From contig JAVHZZ010000002.1 in NCBI GenBank assembly GCA_036250195.1, forward strand, positions 69,430,205 to 69,494,204: DNA of 64,000 bases, in the 5' to 3' direction. The notes under the pieces are model-generated. The model was not told the origin of the DNA. It made no database searches and was given only the letters and a program-made list of their open reading frames with translations. Below, piece by piece: positions 53,073 through 63,374 of the stretch; position 1 is the stretch's first letter, and each line of letters starts with the position of its first letter. Origin of the DNA: Mixophyes australis. Taxonomy: Eukaryota > Chordata > Amphibia > Anura > Limnodynastidae. Both the position numbers and the translations under genes were made by a program.

Positions 53073-53287
53073 CTTCCTTTTCCTGCACAAGAATATGAAC
53101 AACGCCTTTGTCTTCTGTCACATGGAATGTAATAAGTGTGTCTTCTGTTTTCTCTTGGCACCAGCCATCCCTGTCCTCCCCTGATGACTCTGAGGCTTTC
53201 ATCATTGTGACGTTGACATGAGCACAGGATAAGGTGCAGTTATCTCTGAGAGGTCCTGTCCTAAATGCCTTACATTCTGCACATCCA
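53073..53287 (-). CDS. ITGB7: ITGB7 exon: beta-tail domain
   Basis: Acceptor ending ttgcag, donor gtgatg. It encodes GCAECKAFRTGPLRDNC and CAHVNVT, then DGWCQEKTEDTLITFHV and VHILVQEKE. Human ITGB7, as I recall it, has CAECGAFRTGPLATNC and DGWCKERT at the same places, clearer than any other beta chain. The phases (one base at the start, one at the end) join the neighbours exactly. The beta-tail domain is the last extracellular module before the membrane. Confidence 0.96.
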
Positions 53288-53397
53288 CTGCAAGAAGAAG
53301 GTAGAAATGGAAAGTTATTATTTGAAAAAGAAAAACATACAATACAACATTTCCTTTATTTTTTGAAACACTCTATGGGTAAATCCTTTAAAGTTAC
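53288..53397 (-). other. ITGB7: Short ITGB7 intron (110 bp)
   Basis: Donor gtaact, acceptor tgcag; no feature inside. Confidence 0.85.
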
Positions 53398-53620
53398 CTG
53401 TGTTTCTGACATAGCGTTTGGCATCCGGGGCATTCACTACACAACTTATTAAAGTATCCCTTATCGCAGACACATTTATTGCACTCGCACTTTCCGCTCC
53501 CGCTGCATATGCCGCTGGGTGTCTTACATGCGCTAGTATCCAGGCTGCAGCCGCATGCACTGCCTGTGTAATTGGAATTGCACTTACAGGAGCCACAGTT
53601 GCAGACGCCCCTGGAAGGTC
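53398..53620 (-). CDS. ITGB7: ITGB7 exon: I-EGF3 and I-EGF4
   Basis: Encodes PSRGVCNCGSCKC, GSACGCSLDTSAC, CSGSGKCECNKCVC and CPGCQTLCQKH: two cysteine-rich integrin EGF modules with the C-x-C-G-x-C-x-C pattern. The exon starts with two bases of a Gly codon and ends with two bases of a Ser codon, matching the exons on both sides. These modules form the extendable leg of the receptor. Frame intact. Confidence 0.96.
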
Positions 53621-54229
53621 CTGGCAAGTGAGGGACAAGAAACATAAAAATAACAATAGTAAAATATTTGTATACTGTTTAATTGACTGTCTTACACACT
53701 GTTAGGAATTTGTGGGCTGACCCAATATTCCTGAGAATGCATTGGAGCTAGTGACATCACTGAGGCACAATGTGACATATACATGTCAATAATGCTTTAA
53801 CACTTTTATTAAACCTCATGAGCACATTTCTGTCCTGATACCTTTACCATATTTACAGATATTTTTAGCAAAATATATATACATGTTTATATGGTTGTTG
53901 TTTGTTTAAAATTAGAGATGTTCACTGACCCCCCGTGTTTTGGTTTTGGTTTTGGACCTGGATTAATTTCGTGTTTTGGTTTTGGATCTGTATTTTTTTA
54001 GAAAAATAGCTAAAATATGCTAAAATCACATAATTTTGCTCTTTGGTTGTTCTTACATTATTATTAACCCCAATAACACTAATTTCCAGTTATTTGCAGT
54101 CAATTTTGACCACCTCACAGGTTACAATATTATTTTCATACACTTTCGACAAAGACTGCAGGACCTGGCTGGATGCTAAACGACACACAAACAGCGACAG
54201 AGCAATGACACAAACACACTGCAGTTCAT

Positions 54230-54424
54230 AGCACATCTAGGAAACATTGCCACACAGCAGTGGCAGAAAAGAAAACTGGTGCACAATGGAATTGTCCTTG
54301 TCCTTGTCCCACTCTTATGTAAGATATTGAAAAGGACATGCACAGTTTAGCAAAGCAAGCACTCAAGCGATAAGGAGTGCCACTTTTGTGGCTGCAGTGC
54401 TTGGTTTGTTTGGGCCCCACAAAA
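54230..54424 (+). repeat. Direct repeat left of NSMCE2 retrocopy
   Basis: The block from ggaaacattgccacacagcag to gtgccacttttgtggctgc then gtgcttggtttgttt recurs at 55085-55268 at about four in five positions. The two copies bracket the retrocopy. Confidence 0.8.
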
Positions 54425-54490
54425 CAAGTTACCAATACCTTCGCTGCCTTAAGTCCAACAGTGCTGTTAATGAACTCTACATATTAAACC

Positions 54491-55076
54491 ATGTCTGCTC
54501 GTGCTGCATCTTTAATCTCCTTCTCCTCTGTGGATACCTCCCTCTCATCCCTGAAGACCTGCTAAACTTATAAAGACACAGGAAGGGATATTACAACTGG
54601 AGTGGCATTACAGCTGCTTCAGACAGACTGTGACACAGAACATGTGGGCAGCATGGAATCCGTCATCTTGGAATACGCTGCATTGATCAAAGATTTAAAC
54701 CAATATATAGATGCAGTTGAGTAGACCGTACTTAAATTAAAACGTGACCCACCAGATGAGATCCCAGATTTAAAAGAGATTGTACATGAGAGATACACTG
54801 CGCTTCAGAAGAATAATACAGAGGAGGCCCTGAGGAAGAAGATAAATATGTCCAATTTAAAGAACAGCTAAGAGACCTGAGAAAACAAATGGATGTGTCA
54901 CCGGCCCCTGTAGACGAAGATTTGGAAGATGAAGACGAGGAGATTGCTGTCACCCAGAGCACTCCTATAACACAGCTGGAGATGGTGAACCCAGTGAAAA
55001 ACAAAGTATGTGGTCACACGTACGGGAGAGAGAAGCAATTGAAAGGACGATTGAAAACAAACTTCAGCACTTTTAG
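54491..55076 (+). pseudogene. NSMCE2: Processed pseudogene of NSMCE2 (SUMO ligase of the SMC5/6 complex)
   Basis: An intronless copy, antisense to ITGB7. The ATG at 54491 opens SARAASLISFSSVDTSLSSL (human NSE2 has FISFSGVESALSSLK), then a stop at 54563. The same frame continues DITTGVALQLLQ, LEYAALIKDLNQYIDAVE, a TAG at about 54721, then DEIPDLKEIVHERYTALQ. After a frameshift near 54845: [15 protein letters not shown] and EIAVTQS, with [10 protein letters not shown], the SP-RING finger start. Another shift follows and the copy ends before the rest of the SP-RING. The functional gene spreads over several introns, so absence of introns means reverse transcription of an mRNA. Inactive. Confidence 0.9.
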
Positions 55077-55268
55077 CACATGTAGGTAACATTGGCACAC
55101 AGTGGTAGCTGAAAGGAAAAGTGGTGCAAGATGGAATTGTCCTTGAGTCCCTCCCACCCACCCTTATAATGGATCTTAAAAAGGACATGCACACTTTAAT
55201 AAACCAAGCACTTCAGCAAAAAGGAGTGCCACTTTTGTGGCTGAAGTGCTTGGTTTGTTTACATTTTT
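55077..55268 (+). repeat. Direct repeat right of NSMCE2 retrocopy
   Basis: Partner of 54230-54424. Confidence 0.8.
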
Positions 55269-55586
55269 GCACTGTGCCTCTCTGCACACCTTGGTGACTT
55301 TGGGTCCTATTTATAGACCAAAGGAAAACTGATTTTTCCATATGGTATTTTTATGGAAAATCTTCTTTTAAGAACAACTTATCGCAGGAGATATTGGAAT
55401 GAGTTTTTAAGATTAATATTAGTGCTGTCCTGGTTTATTACTATATATTTTGTCCTCCTTAACAGTTTACTTCTATATTTTAAATATAAAGGACCAAGTT
55501 TCTAATTTGAATATGTATACCTGTCATCAGATTTCATGACTAGCGTTTGCCACAGATTTGCAATGGGTTATTGTGTATTATTTTAC

Positions 55587-55795
55587 CTCCGCAAACCTGG
55601 CCTTCATTCCTTTCGCAACTGGCGTTATCGCACTCACAAAACTCTCCTCGGACGTTTTGATTGCATGCACAGCGTCCACATTCACATCTCCCACGTCCAT
55701 TACACGGCAGAGAGCCCATTGTAATGCAGTTTACGTCTGTGTCATGTTTGTTTTGTTGACATTCACAGTGCTTTCCACGATACCCATCAATGCAG
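55587..55795 (-). CDS. ITGB7: ITGB7 exon: end of I-EGF1 and I-EGF2
   Basis: Acceptor ending tgtag, donor gtaaaa. Encodes CIDGYRGKHCEC, CNGRGRCECGRCACN and GEFCECDNASCERNEGQVC. Human ITGB7, as I recall it, reads CECDDASCERHEG at this point, a near match. It starts with one base and ends with one base of split codons, fitting both neighbours (Ser and Gly at the junctions). Frame intact. Confidence 0.96.
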
Positions 55796-56219
55796 CTACA
55801 AGACAAAGCTTACCCTTAGTAAAACAACTGCAACAACATATAGCCTGCAATAACTGAATACTACTCGTTTAGTTGGTATTAATATTTACTTTCTTATTAC
55901 ATAACCAAACTTACATCAAATTACATGTTACTGAACATGAGCAAAGCAATTAAGCCTGTTCCGAAATTCAGAGACAGAGATAGTCTACAGATATTACTGT
56001 TTTCATTCTGGTCATTATTGTTCTTATAGACATAAAATAAGTGGGCTTAATCTGCTCCAAACATTTCTAGAAGCATCTGGCTTGGACAACAATGATCCAG
56101 TAAAAAGAAACTATAATCATTTAAATTATTGATGGAACTCATGTTTTTCTTAAGTTAGGACATGGAAGTGGTGCAGGGGGTGCAGCATAACATACGTGGC
56201 TTAAGGGAATAAAAAGGAA
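55796..56219 (-). other. ITGB7: ITGB7 intron, unique part
   Basis: No repeat or gene recognised. Confidence 0.6.
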
Positions 56220-56412
56220 TATGGCTTAGTGATTAGCACTTCTGCCTTACAGCACTGGGGTCATGAGTTCAATTCCCAACCATGGCCTTATCTGTTTGTT
56301 TGTTTGTATGTATGTTCTCCTCGTGTTAGCGTGGGTTTCTTCCGGGTGCTTCGGTTTCCTCCCACACTCCAAAAACAATCTAGTAGGTTAATTGGCTACT
56401 AACAGATTGACT

Positions 56413-56455
<43 letters not shown>

Positions 56456-56565
56456 GTTAATTTAGACTGTAAGCCCCAATGGGACAGGGACTGATGTGAG
56501 TTCTCTGTACAGCGCTGTGGAATTAGTGGCGCTATATAAATAAATGGTGTTGATGATGATCACCT
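56220..56565 (+). mobile_element. tRNA-derived SINE, full copy 1
   Basis: tRNA-like head with A-box-like ggcttagtgattagcac and B-box-like gagttcaattccc, then body (cggtttcctcccacactcc), a (TG)n expansion (56415-56453) and tail ending in ataaataaatggtg plus gat repeats. It matches 58690-59035 over its length. Confidence 0.85.
56415..56453. repeat. (TG)n microsatellite inside the SINE
   Basis: About 38 bp of TG, expanded relative to the shorter run in the second copy. Confidence 0.95.
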
Positions 56566-56879
56566 AATGATGATAAGGAATTGTTGCTTAAGTCCACACC
56601 TGTTTGTACACCTATTTACGTGAGTTATCAAAAATCCTAGGAAACATTGCTGCCTCTAATCATATCTTACCTTTTATATCTTAAACAATCAATTATCACC
56701 TAATCATCTGCAAGATCTCCTCCATCACTTAAACTCCTCAGCTGTTGAACTCTACCAAGCATCCTCATACCTGCAGAAATCTTAGTTCTATTAATTTGCC
56801 ACCACTGTACACCTCAGAAACTTCTCTCAATTTCTACAATATCCTCTCCTGATCTGGCAGTACCACATCTTATCCAAAT

Positions 56880-58195
56880 ATTAGTAACAGCCCTTTATCA
56901 AGTGGCACCAACTACTCTTTAGCACCAATCACAATCTCAGCCGTGACACACTAAAGAAACATAAGGCCTTCAAAACATTCTTGCAAAGTAGAAAAACATT
57001 GTCGAAAGTCTTGTATTTCTAATGACTTCCACAAATATACTGCTATTTAACACTTCTATTGAAGGACACTTTACACTGCCAAGCAAACTTCCAGTGTCTG
57101 ATCTCTGCTAGGTTTTCTAACCCCAAACACCTTTGTAATACATTTAAATCTCTTCTCAATGCTCCCAAACAACCCCTCCGAATACCATCAGTGCCAAGCT
57201 CTTGCTTCTTTCTTCAAGGACAAGGTTGATAAGATCTGATATGAAATGTTCTCCTCTTCCCGGACCAACAACCTGCTCAATTCCCCTACTGCATCCTCTG
57301 GCACCTTCTCTTCATTTGATCCCACAAATGAAGATGATGTTTCTACGCTCTTTCATCTTGGATGTCCTCTCACCACCTCAAAGTCAATCTTTCATAAACT
57401 GAGCTAATAATATTCCCACCAGCCAACACAAGCTGCCTACTTGACATCTTTATTTTTCTTGACAACATGACAATAAACCCTACACCACAAGCTCGCTGCC
57501 TAAGTGTCATACTTGATTCAGAACTGTCCTTTGTTCCCAACATTCAATCTGTATCCAAATTATTTTACATACATCTAAGAAACATTTCCTGAATACGCAC
57601 ATATCTCACACTGCAAAAACTTTAATCCATGCACTCATTAGCTCCCCCATTAACTATTGTAATTCCTTCTTTTCTGGTCTTCCCATAACCAGACTTTCAC
57701 CCCTACAATTTATTTAGAATGCAGCCGCCAGATTAATTTTCTTTGTAAAACCTTCTTCTATTGATGCTCCACTCTGTAATCAGTTGCCAAAATTTTACTT
57801 AATCCAATATAAAATACTTCTACTAACATACAAGGCCATAAACAAAACTGCACCAACATACATCTACTCACTTGTCTCAAAGTATCTCCCAACTTGACCT
57901 CTCTGCTCTGCGCAAGACATTCATCTATTAATCCACATGCATTACCTGCTCCCTTTTCAGGTTACAAGACTTTATTCGGGCTACACCCACTCTTTGGAAT
58001 TCCCTCCCTCATACAACAAGATTATTCTCTAGTCTCCAAACCTTCAAGTATTCCCTGAGACCTCACCTCTTCAGGCAAAGTAATCAGATTCCCAAACCAC
58101 CCTCTTAACCTCCCTACGCTGTTCTGTTAATACCCAGTTTGTTTTATTACTGGGTTCCTTCCCAAATGTGCTACAGAATAAAATAATTGTTAATA
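56880..58195 (+). pseudogene. L2-type LINE with internal deletion
   Basis: 57100-57420 gives the region between endonuclease and RT (FKSLLNAPKQP and a FKDKVDKIR-like piece in another frame). 57470-57560 (ARCLSVILDSELSF-like) and 57590-58090 give the post-RT C-terminus (AARLIF, KAINKTAPTYIYSLVSKYLP). The RT palm that should lie between is missing. It ends in the L2-like tail at 58100-58195. Many stops. It sits in an ITGB7 intron in antisense orientation. Confidence 0.78.
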
Positions 58196-58370
58196 AATAA
58201 ATAATAAACCTGTGCTATGACAGTTCTAATTTGATTGATAGGTACAGGTTTACAACACATTAGTGAACATTACACCATGTTATTACATTAATAAGTCCCA
58301 ATCTAGTTAGATTGCAGTCTTGCTCTTGGTTGAGCAGCTTGATACTGCAGAATGTCAGTTTTATAATCAC

Positions 58371-58570
58371 CTGCAGATTCCACAGCTGTAGTTTCCTAGA
58401 CCTCCATTGCAGTGATTAGAGAAGACTTCCTCATCACTGCATTTACAGTCGCACAAAGGTTCAACATTCACGTTTATCTCCTCATTGAATCCAAGCACCC
58501 TGAGCTGGAAGCTCTGCATTCCATCCTGGCATGACTTTTTATCCATCCATAATGTCACATCAAAGTCTAC
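58371..58570 (-). CDS. ITGB7: ITGB7 exon: hybrid domain end and start of I-EGF1
   Basis: Acceptor ending ctgcag, donor gtgatt. Starts in phase 0 with VDFDVTLW, continues FQLRVLGFNEEINVNV, CDCKCSDEEVFSNHC, GGLGNYSCGIC. Human ITGB7, as I recall it, has RLRALGFSEELIVEL, CDCNCSD and CGVCSC in the same order. It ends with two bases of the Ser codon completed at 55795. Frame intact. Confidence 0.96.
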
Positions 58571-58689
58571 CTGCAGGAATGAAGCATTGTCACTTTCAAT
58601 CCATGGTTCTCTAGTATGTCAGATAATACGTCTTGGACAAGGTTTGTCAAATAATGTGTTCTATACATGCTGCCCATTACTTTAAAGGC

Positions 58690-59035
58690 ATCAGTCGGCG
58701 TAGTAGTTAGCACTTCTGCCTTACAGCACTGGGGTCGTGAGTTCAATTCCCGACCATGGCCTTATCTGTGAGGAGTTTGTATGTTCTCCCTGTGTTTGTG
58801 TGGGTTTCCTCTGGGTGCTCCGGTTTCCTCCCACACTCCAAAAACATACTGTTAGATTAATTGGCTCCTAACAAATTGGCCCTAGTCTGTGTCTGTCTGC
58901 CTCTGTGTGTGTGTGTGCGTTCGTTAGGGAATTTAGACTGTAACCACCAATGGAGCAGGGACTTATGTGAGTGAGTTCTCTGTACAGTGCTGCGGAATTA
59001 GTGGCGCTATATAAATAAATGGTGATGATGATGAT
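58690..59035 (+). mobile_element. tRNA-derived SINE, full copy 2
   Basis: Head gtagtagttagcacttctgcc and ggtcgtgagttcaattcccgacc (closer to a B box than copy 1), body and tail as in copy 1, ending in a gatgatgatgatg run. In the ITGB7 intron. Confidence 0.88.
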
Positions 59036-59593
59036 GTGGCCTATGTAGATCAGGATATTTATTGCAAACTTAAAATTAATCTAACTTGGCAAAGTAAATA
59101 TTATTGTTTGTTTTCCCTACCAATAGAATTTTTTAACTTTGGACACAGAGTTTCACAGTAAGTACCAGTCCCCATTTTAAAAGTAAAAAGAGTAGAGAAG
59201 GGGTGTGGCTTAACAAATATAGGACACACCCATTCTCACAGTACCACGCCCCTTTTCACCATGGAATTCCAATCAAGGCAAGGGGAATTATGTCATCACA
59301 TTGCAGAAAATACATGAAATTGTTTAGAAGGGAGACATCCAATCTGTTTTCCAATGTAGCAGTTATTTATACTTCTTAGAAGCAAATGTTATTGATTTTG
59401 TTTAAATTGCTTTATTTTCATCATCAGTTATTAATTATTTATTGTTATATTGCTACCTTTACCGGATTTATTAATTATTTCACTATTTCAATTTGACTTG
59501 CATTATATCATTTCAAATTTCTTCTATTCATTTATATTCAATTTTCCACTTCTTGCAATCGCACTAATTGTGTTTTCTTAGATGTTTACATAC
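59036..59593 (-). other. ITGB7: ITGB7 intron remainder
   Basis: AT-rich; nothing recognised. The donor of the upstream exon is gtatgt at 59593. Confidence 0.6.
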
Positions 59594-59731
59594 CATTTGG
59601 TTTATTTTGACCCCTGAGCATAGCCCTTGTGGCTGCCCCTCAGTAGTAGAGTCAGGACAGTGGGAGTCATAAGAGATGTGAATTCCTTTTGGTAGATTAA
59701 CATGTTCCAAATTCACAGTAGAAGACAAATT
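59594..59731 (-). CDS. ITGB7: ITGB7 exon: part of the hybrid domain region
   Basis: No ATG frame shows it, but between an acceptor ending tcctag and donor gtatgt the minus strand is open for exactly 46 codons, phase 0 at both ends: NLSSTVNLEHVNLPKGIHIS, then YDSHC, GQPQGLCSGVKINQM. In other integrin beta chains the homologous exon has the pattern (H/K)(L/V)(S/T)Y(E/D)S.C and a C..V.IN block just before the next exon. Human ITGB7, as I recall it, has GVHLSYESQC and HVRINQ. It is the most upstream ITGB7 exon in the window. Confidence 0.93.
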
Positions 59732-59752
59732 CTAGGAAAGACAAAATACATA

Positions 59753-59776
59753 TTGTTATTATTATTGTGCTTATTA

Positions 59777-59813
<37 letters not shown>
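59753..59813. repeat. (TTA)n microsatellite
   Basis: An interrupted then clean run of tta/att, just upstream of the exon in transcript sense. Confidence 0.95.
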
Positions 59814-59928
59814 CTTTAATTTATAAGGCGTCACAAAGGGTCTGCAGTGCCGTATATAACATATACAGAAAACAGTGACCCATGACACAACATGATACAG
59901 AAAGAACAAAAAATGAAGAACAAAAAAG

Positions 59929-60302
59929 GGGATTTTTACTCACCGTAAAATTCATTTCTCTGACTCCATTGGGGGACACTGCGAGACATTGTGGTATAGT
60001 AGGTGGTCAGGAGTTCTTGTCACTTAAACTGTTAAATTCTGGGACTCCTCCCCTGCTATGCCCCTCCTCTCCAGATAGAACCTCAGTTTTGAATAACCAA
60101 GAGTGAATTTAAGGAGGTAACATAACCTAAAAAGGTCTTAAAATAAAGAACCATAATCAAACTTTTCACACACAGAACTATATACAGAGCAAGGGAGGGT
60201 GCGCAGTGTCCCACAATGGAGTCAGAGAAATGGATTTTACGGTGAGTAAAAATCCCCTTTTCTCTTTCCTACCATTGGGGGAAACTGCGAGACATTGGGG
60301 AT
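59929..60302. repeat. DIRS terminal and internal complementary repeats
   Basis: ctccattgggggacactgcgagacattg (59963-59990) appears once more direct at 60274-60300, with a short inverted piece at 60208-60222. The ggggatttttactcaccgta block is inverted at 60240-60262. DIRS elements use such complementary repeats to form circular intermediates. Confidence 0.8.
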
Positions 60303-60316
60303 ATACCAAAGCTTCC

Positions 60317-61430
60317 TCAAGGGTGGGAATGCTCTGGACCAACCGCACGCATAATCCTGCGACCAAAGCTTGCATCAGCCGATGCGAAGCCCTGAAGTCT
60401 ATAGAATTTAGTGAATGTGTGGACAGAAGACCAAGTCGCCGCTCTACACAACTGTTCTGCTGACGCGCCATGCCTAGCCGCCCAGGAGGCACCCACTGCC
60501 CTAGTAGAATGCACCCTTAAAGTCTGCAGAACGGCTAGAGAAGCTGAAACATAAGCCTCGCGAATCGTGGACGTGATCCACCGAGCAATAGACTGCTTAG
60601 AAGCAGGCCAGCCTCTTTTGGTGGCATCGTATAAGACGAAAAGATCTCTGGTCTTTCTAACCTGCGCTGTACGGTCTACATAAATGTGTAGAGCCCGCAC
60701 CACATCTAAAAACTGCGTAGACCCTTCTGACGAGTCCCTTCTTTCCTTGAAAGCCGGGACAACAATTTTCTGATTCAGGTGGAATCTCGAAACCACCTTG
60801 GGAACAAAGGATGGCTTGGTCCTAAGGACTGCCCTGTCTGAGTGAAAAATCAGAAAAGGAGGGTCACAGCGAAGAGCCCCAAGCTCAGACACCCTCCGTG
60901 CTGAAGCTATGGCCAATAAAAATGCTGTCTTCCATGTAAGATACCTTAAGTCCACAGACTGTAAAGGCTCAAATGGATGTTTAGAAAGAGCCCGCAGAAC
61001 CAAGTTTAGATCCCAGGGCTCAACAGGATGACAAAAAGGAGGCTGTAAATGCAACACCCCCTGCAAAAAAGTCTTAGGGCTAGATTTACTAAGCTGCGGG
61101 TTTGAAAAAGTGGGGATGTTGCCTATAGCAACCAATCAGATTCTAGCTGTCATTTTGTAGAATGTACTAAATAAATGAAAGCTAGAATCTGATTGGTTGC
61201 TATAGGCAACATCCCCACTTTTTCAAACCCGCAGCTTAGTAAATCTAGCCCTTAATGTCTGTATATTCAGCGATCTTTTTCTGAAAATAGACAGAAAGAG
61301 CGGATATCTGCCCCCTGAGGGAACTAAGCCGCAAACCTTTCTGCACCTTGTCCTGAAGAAAATCCAGGACACGGGAAATCCTGAATTTTGACAAATGAAA
61401 CCCTCTAGCCTCACACCAAACAATATACGT
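60317..61430 (-). pseudogene. DIRS tyrosine recombinase, split by a MITE
   Basis: In the 272-codon frame (61135-60317): catalytic Arg in ASARRVSELGAL, the HxxR pair in HSTRAVGASWA, and the nucleophile Tyr near HTFTKFYRL, so all core residues are present. The N-terminal part lies upstream at about 61560-61260 (KAKGFSQEVINTMIRARKPASS). A 175-bp MITE at 61077-61251 separates the two, so this copy cannot make the whole enzyme. Confidence 0.9.
61077..61251. mobile_element. 175-bp foldback MITE (Harbinger-type), copy B
   Basis: gggctagatttactaagctg to its inverted end cagcttagtaaatctagccc, with TTA at 61074-61076 and 61252-61254. Same length as the copy at 15458; the termini agree except for one base. 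The arms are almost perfectly complementary. Confidence 0.93.
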
Positions 61431-61523
61431 CTTCCATACTGTAATAAATGGAAGATGACGCGGGCTTCCTCGCCCTAATCATGGTGTTAATGACCTCTTG
61501 AGAGAAGCCCTTAGCCTTGAGTA

Positions 61524-62590
61524 TTAGGGTTTCAATAGCCAGGCCATTAAACTCAGCTGATCCAAACCTTGGTAAAGGAATGGGCCTTGAATAAGAAGAT
61601 CTGCTTGTATGGGAAGCCGAAATGGAGGCGCTCCTGCTAATAACAGCAGATCGGAGAACCATGCTCTGCGTGGCCAGAATGGAGCTATGAAAATCGCGGG
61701 AACCTTCTTCCTCTTCACCTTCTTCAGCACCCGTGCAATCATTGGAATGGGCGGGAAGATGTACACCATCCTGTACTGCCAAGGGGCTGACATGGCATCT
61801 ACTATGTCTGCCCCTGGATCTCGTGCTCTTGCGCCGTACCCGATGGTTCAGTTTGGACGCCATCAGGTCTATTTCCGGACGACCCCACCGCTCCACCAGA
61901 AGGGAGAATACCTGACTGTTTAGAGCCCACTCCCCGGGATGAAGGGTGTGTCTGCTGAGGAAGTCTGCTTCCCAATTCATCACCCCCGGAATGTAAATGG
62001 CCGAGATTCTGGGAACCTGACGTTCTGCCCATGCTAGTATGCGTGTGGCCTCTCGCATAGCAGCTGCGCTGTGAGTGCCGCCCTGATGAGTTATGTACGC
62101 CACTGTGGTGGCGTTGTCGGACTGGATCTGAAGAGGTTTTCCTCTTAGAAATTTCTGTGCTCCTATCAGGGTGTTGTACACTGCTCTGAGCTCCAGAATG
62201 TTTATTGGAAGACGAGCTTCCTGAGGGGACCAGAGACCCTGAAGCCTCAGGGTTCCTGTTACTCCCCCCCAACCCAACAGACTGGCGTCTGTTGTGACTA
62301 GAGTCCACGACCACACCTGTTAGGATTGGCCTTTCTCCAAGTTTGACCGAGACATCCACCAGACTAGAGATAGTCTTGTGGCTGTGGATAGACAAACCAT
62401 CTGTTTTTCCAAATTCGTCTGAGACCCCGACCACTTCCGCAGGATCTCTGCTTGAAGTGGACGGGAGTGAAATTGAGCAAACGGAACTGGCTCGAATACT
62501 GAGACCATCGTCCCCAGGAGCTTCATGCAACAGAGAACTGAGACATTCCTCTTCCTTAGCATGGCTCTGATCTTTGTCTGTAAGGCTAAG
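61524..62590 (-). pseudogene. DIRS RNase H and linker, frameshifted
   Basis: 62316-61800 carries TDASLLGWGG (first Asp), ELRAVYNTL (Glu), SDNATTVAYI (second Asp) and NWEADFLSR (last Asp): the four acidic residues of RNase H. Then GRPEIDLMASKLNHRV. A frameshift at about 61800 passes to the frame 61793-61524 (FIAPFWPRRAWFSDLLLLA), the segment DIRS elements have before the recombinase. A TAA at 62318-62320 also interrupts the join to RT. Confidence 0.88.
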
Positions 62591-63317
62591 ACCTTCTCTG
62601 CAACAGTCCCAGGAAGCACATCTGCTGAGCTGGTACTAGCGATGACTTGGGAAAATTCAACACCCAGCCGTGACTCTGTAGAAACTGTGTGACAGTCTGA
62701 ATATGTTGGGATAGTTGAACCGCAGACGGTGCCTTCAGCAGAAGGTCGTCTAGGTAAGGGACAACTGTTATGCCTTTCTGTCGCAATAGACCTGCCATGA
62801 CCGCCATGATCTTGGTAAAGACTCTGGGAGCGGAAGCTAGGCCGAAGGGGAGAGCCCTGAATTGAAAGTGCGCCCTTCCTACTGCAAACCGAAGGAGACT
62901 TTGGTGTCCTTCCCAGATAGGGACATGAAAGTAAGCATCCTTGATGTCTAATGATGCCAGAAACTCCCCTTTCTCTATCCCTGCTATCACAGAGCGAAGG
63001 GATTCCATGCGAAATTTCTGAACCTTCACCTGCTTGTTTAGAGACCGAAGATTCAGGATGGGCCGGAAGGTAGCGTTTGGTTTTGGCACCAGGAAGAGGT
63101 TTGAATAGAAACCTCGCCCCCTTTCTATAGGAGGAACCTGAACTATTACTTGAGCCGCCAGGAGCTTTTGCATGGCTTCCTGAAGTGCTACATGTCTGCG
63201 GGGCCAAGAGGGGAGAGGAGTGACGAAGAACCTGTGAGTGGGGGGTGAGCTAGATCTATGACATAGCACAGGGACACAACTCCCCGGACCCAGAGATCGG
63301 TTGTGGATTTTCACCAC
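62340..63317 (-). pseudogene. DIRS reverse transcriptase, frameshifted near its end
   Basis: The frame from 63317 reads GRGFYSNLFLVPKPN, LRSLNKQV, FLASLDIKDAYFHVPI (first Asp), LPFGLASAPRVFTK and YLDDLLLKA (the catalytic Asp pair). After CFLG at about 62610 the coding sense moves to another frame (EKVLALQTKIRAMLR, LLGTMVSVFEPVP), which indicates a small deletion plus frameshift. The upstream half of that other frame (62620-63207) is only a shadow. Confidence 0.92.
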
Positions 63318-63374
63318 CGATCCCTGAATTGAAGAAGTCGTGCCCCCACCTGATTCGCCCCCTTTAGAAGTAAG

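Larger units (their letters stand above)
53621..55586 (-). other. ITGB7: ITGB7 intron carrying an NSMCE2 retrocopy
   Basis: 53925-54230 is a repeat-like stretch (gttttggttttggttttgg phrases). 54230-54424 and 55076-55268 are a pair of direct repeats around the retrocopy (see their entries). The remainder has no gene. Confidence 0.75.

Noticed and set aside
61802..62530. 242-codon Ser-rich minus-strand frame
   Set aside because: It overlaps the DIRS RNase H in another frame and shows no domain.
62620..63207. First part of the 295-codon minus-strand frame
   Set aside because: It overlaps the clear RT domain in a different frame; only its last part (to 62320) is real coding sense after the frameshift.
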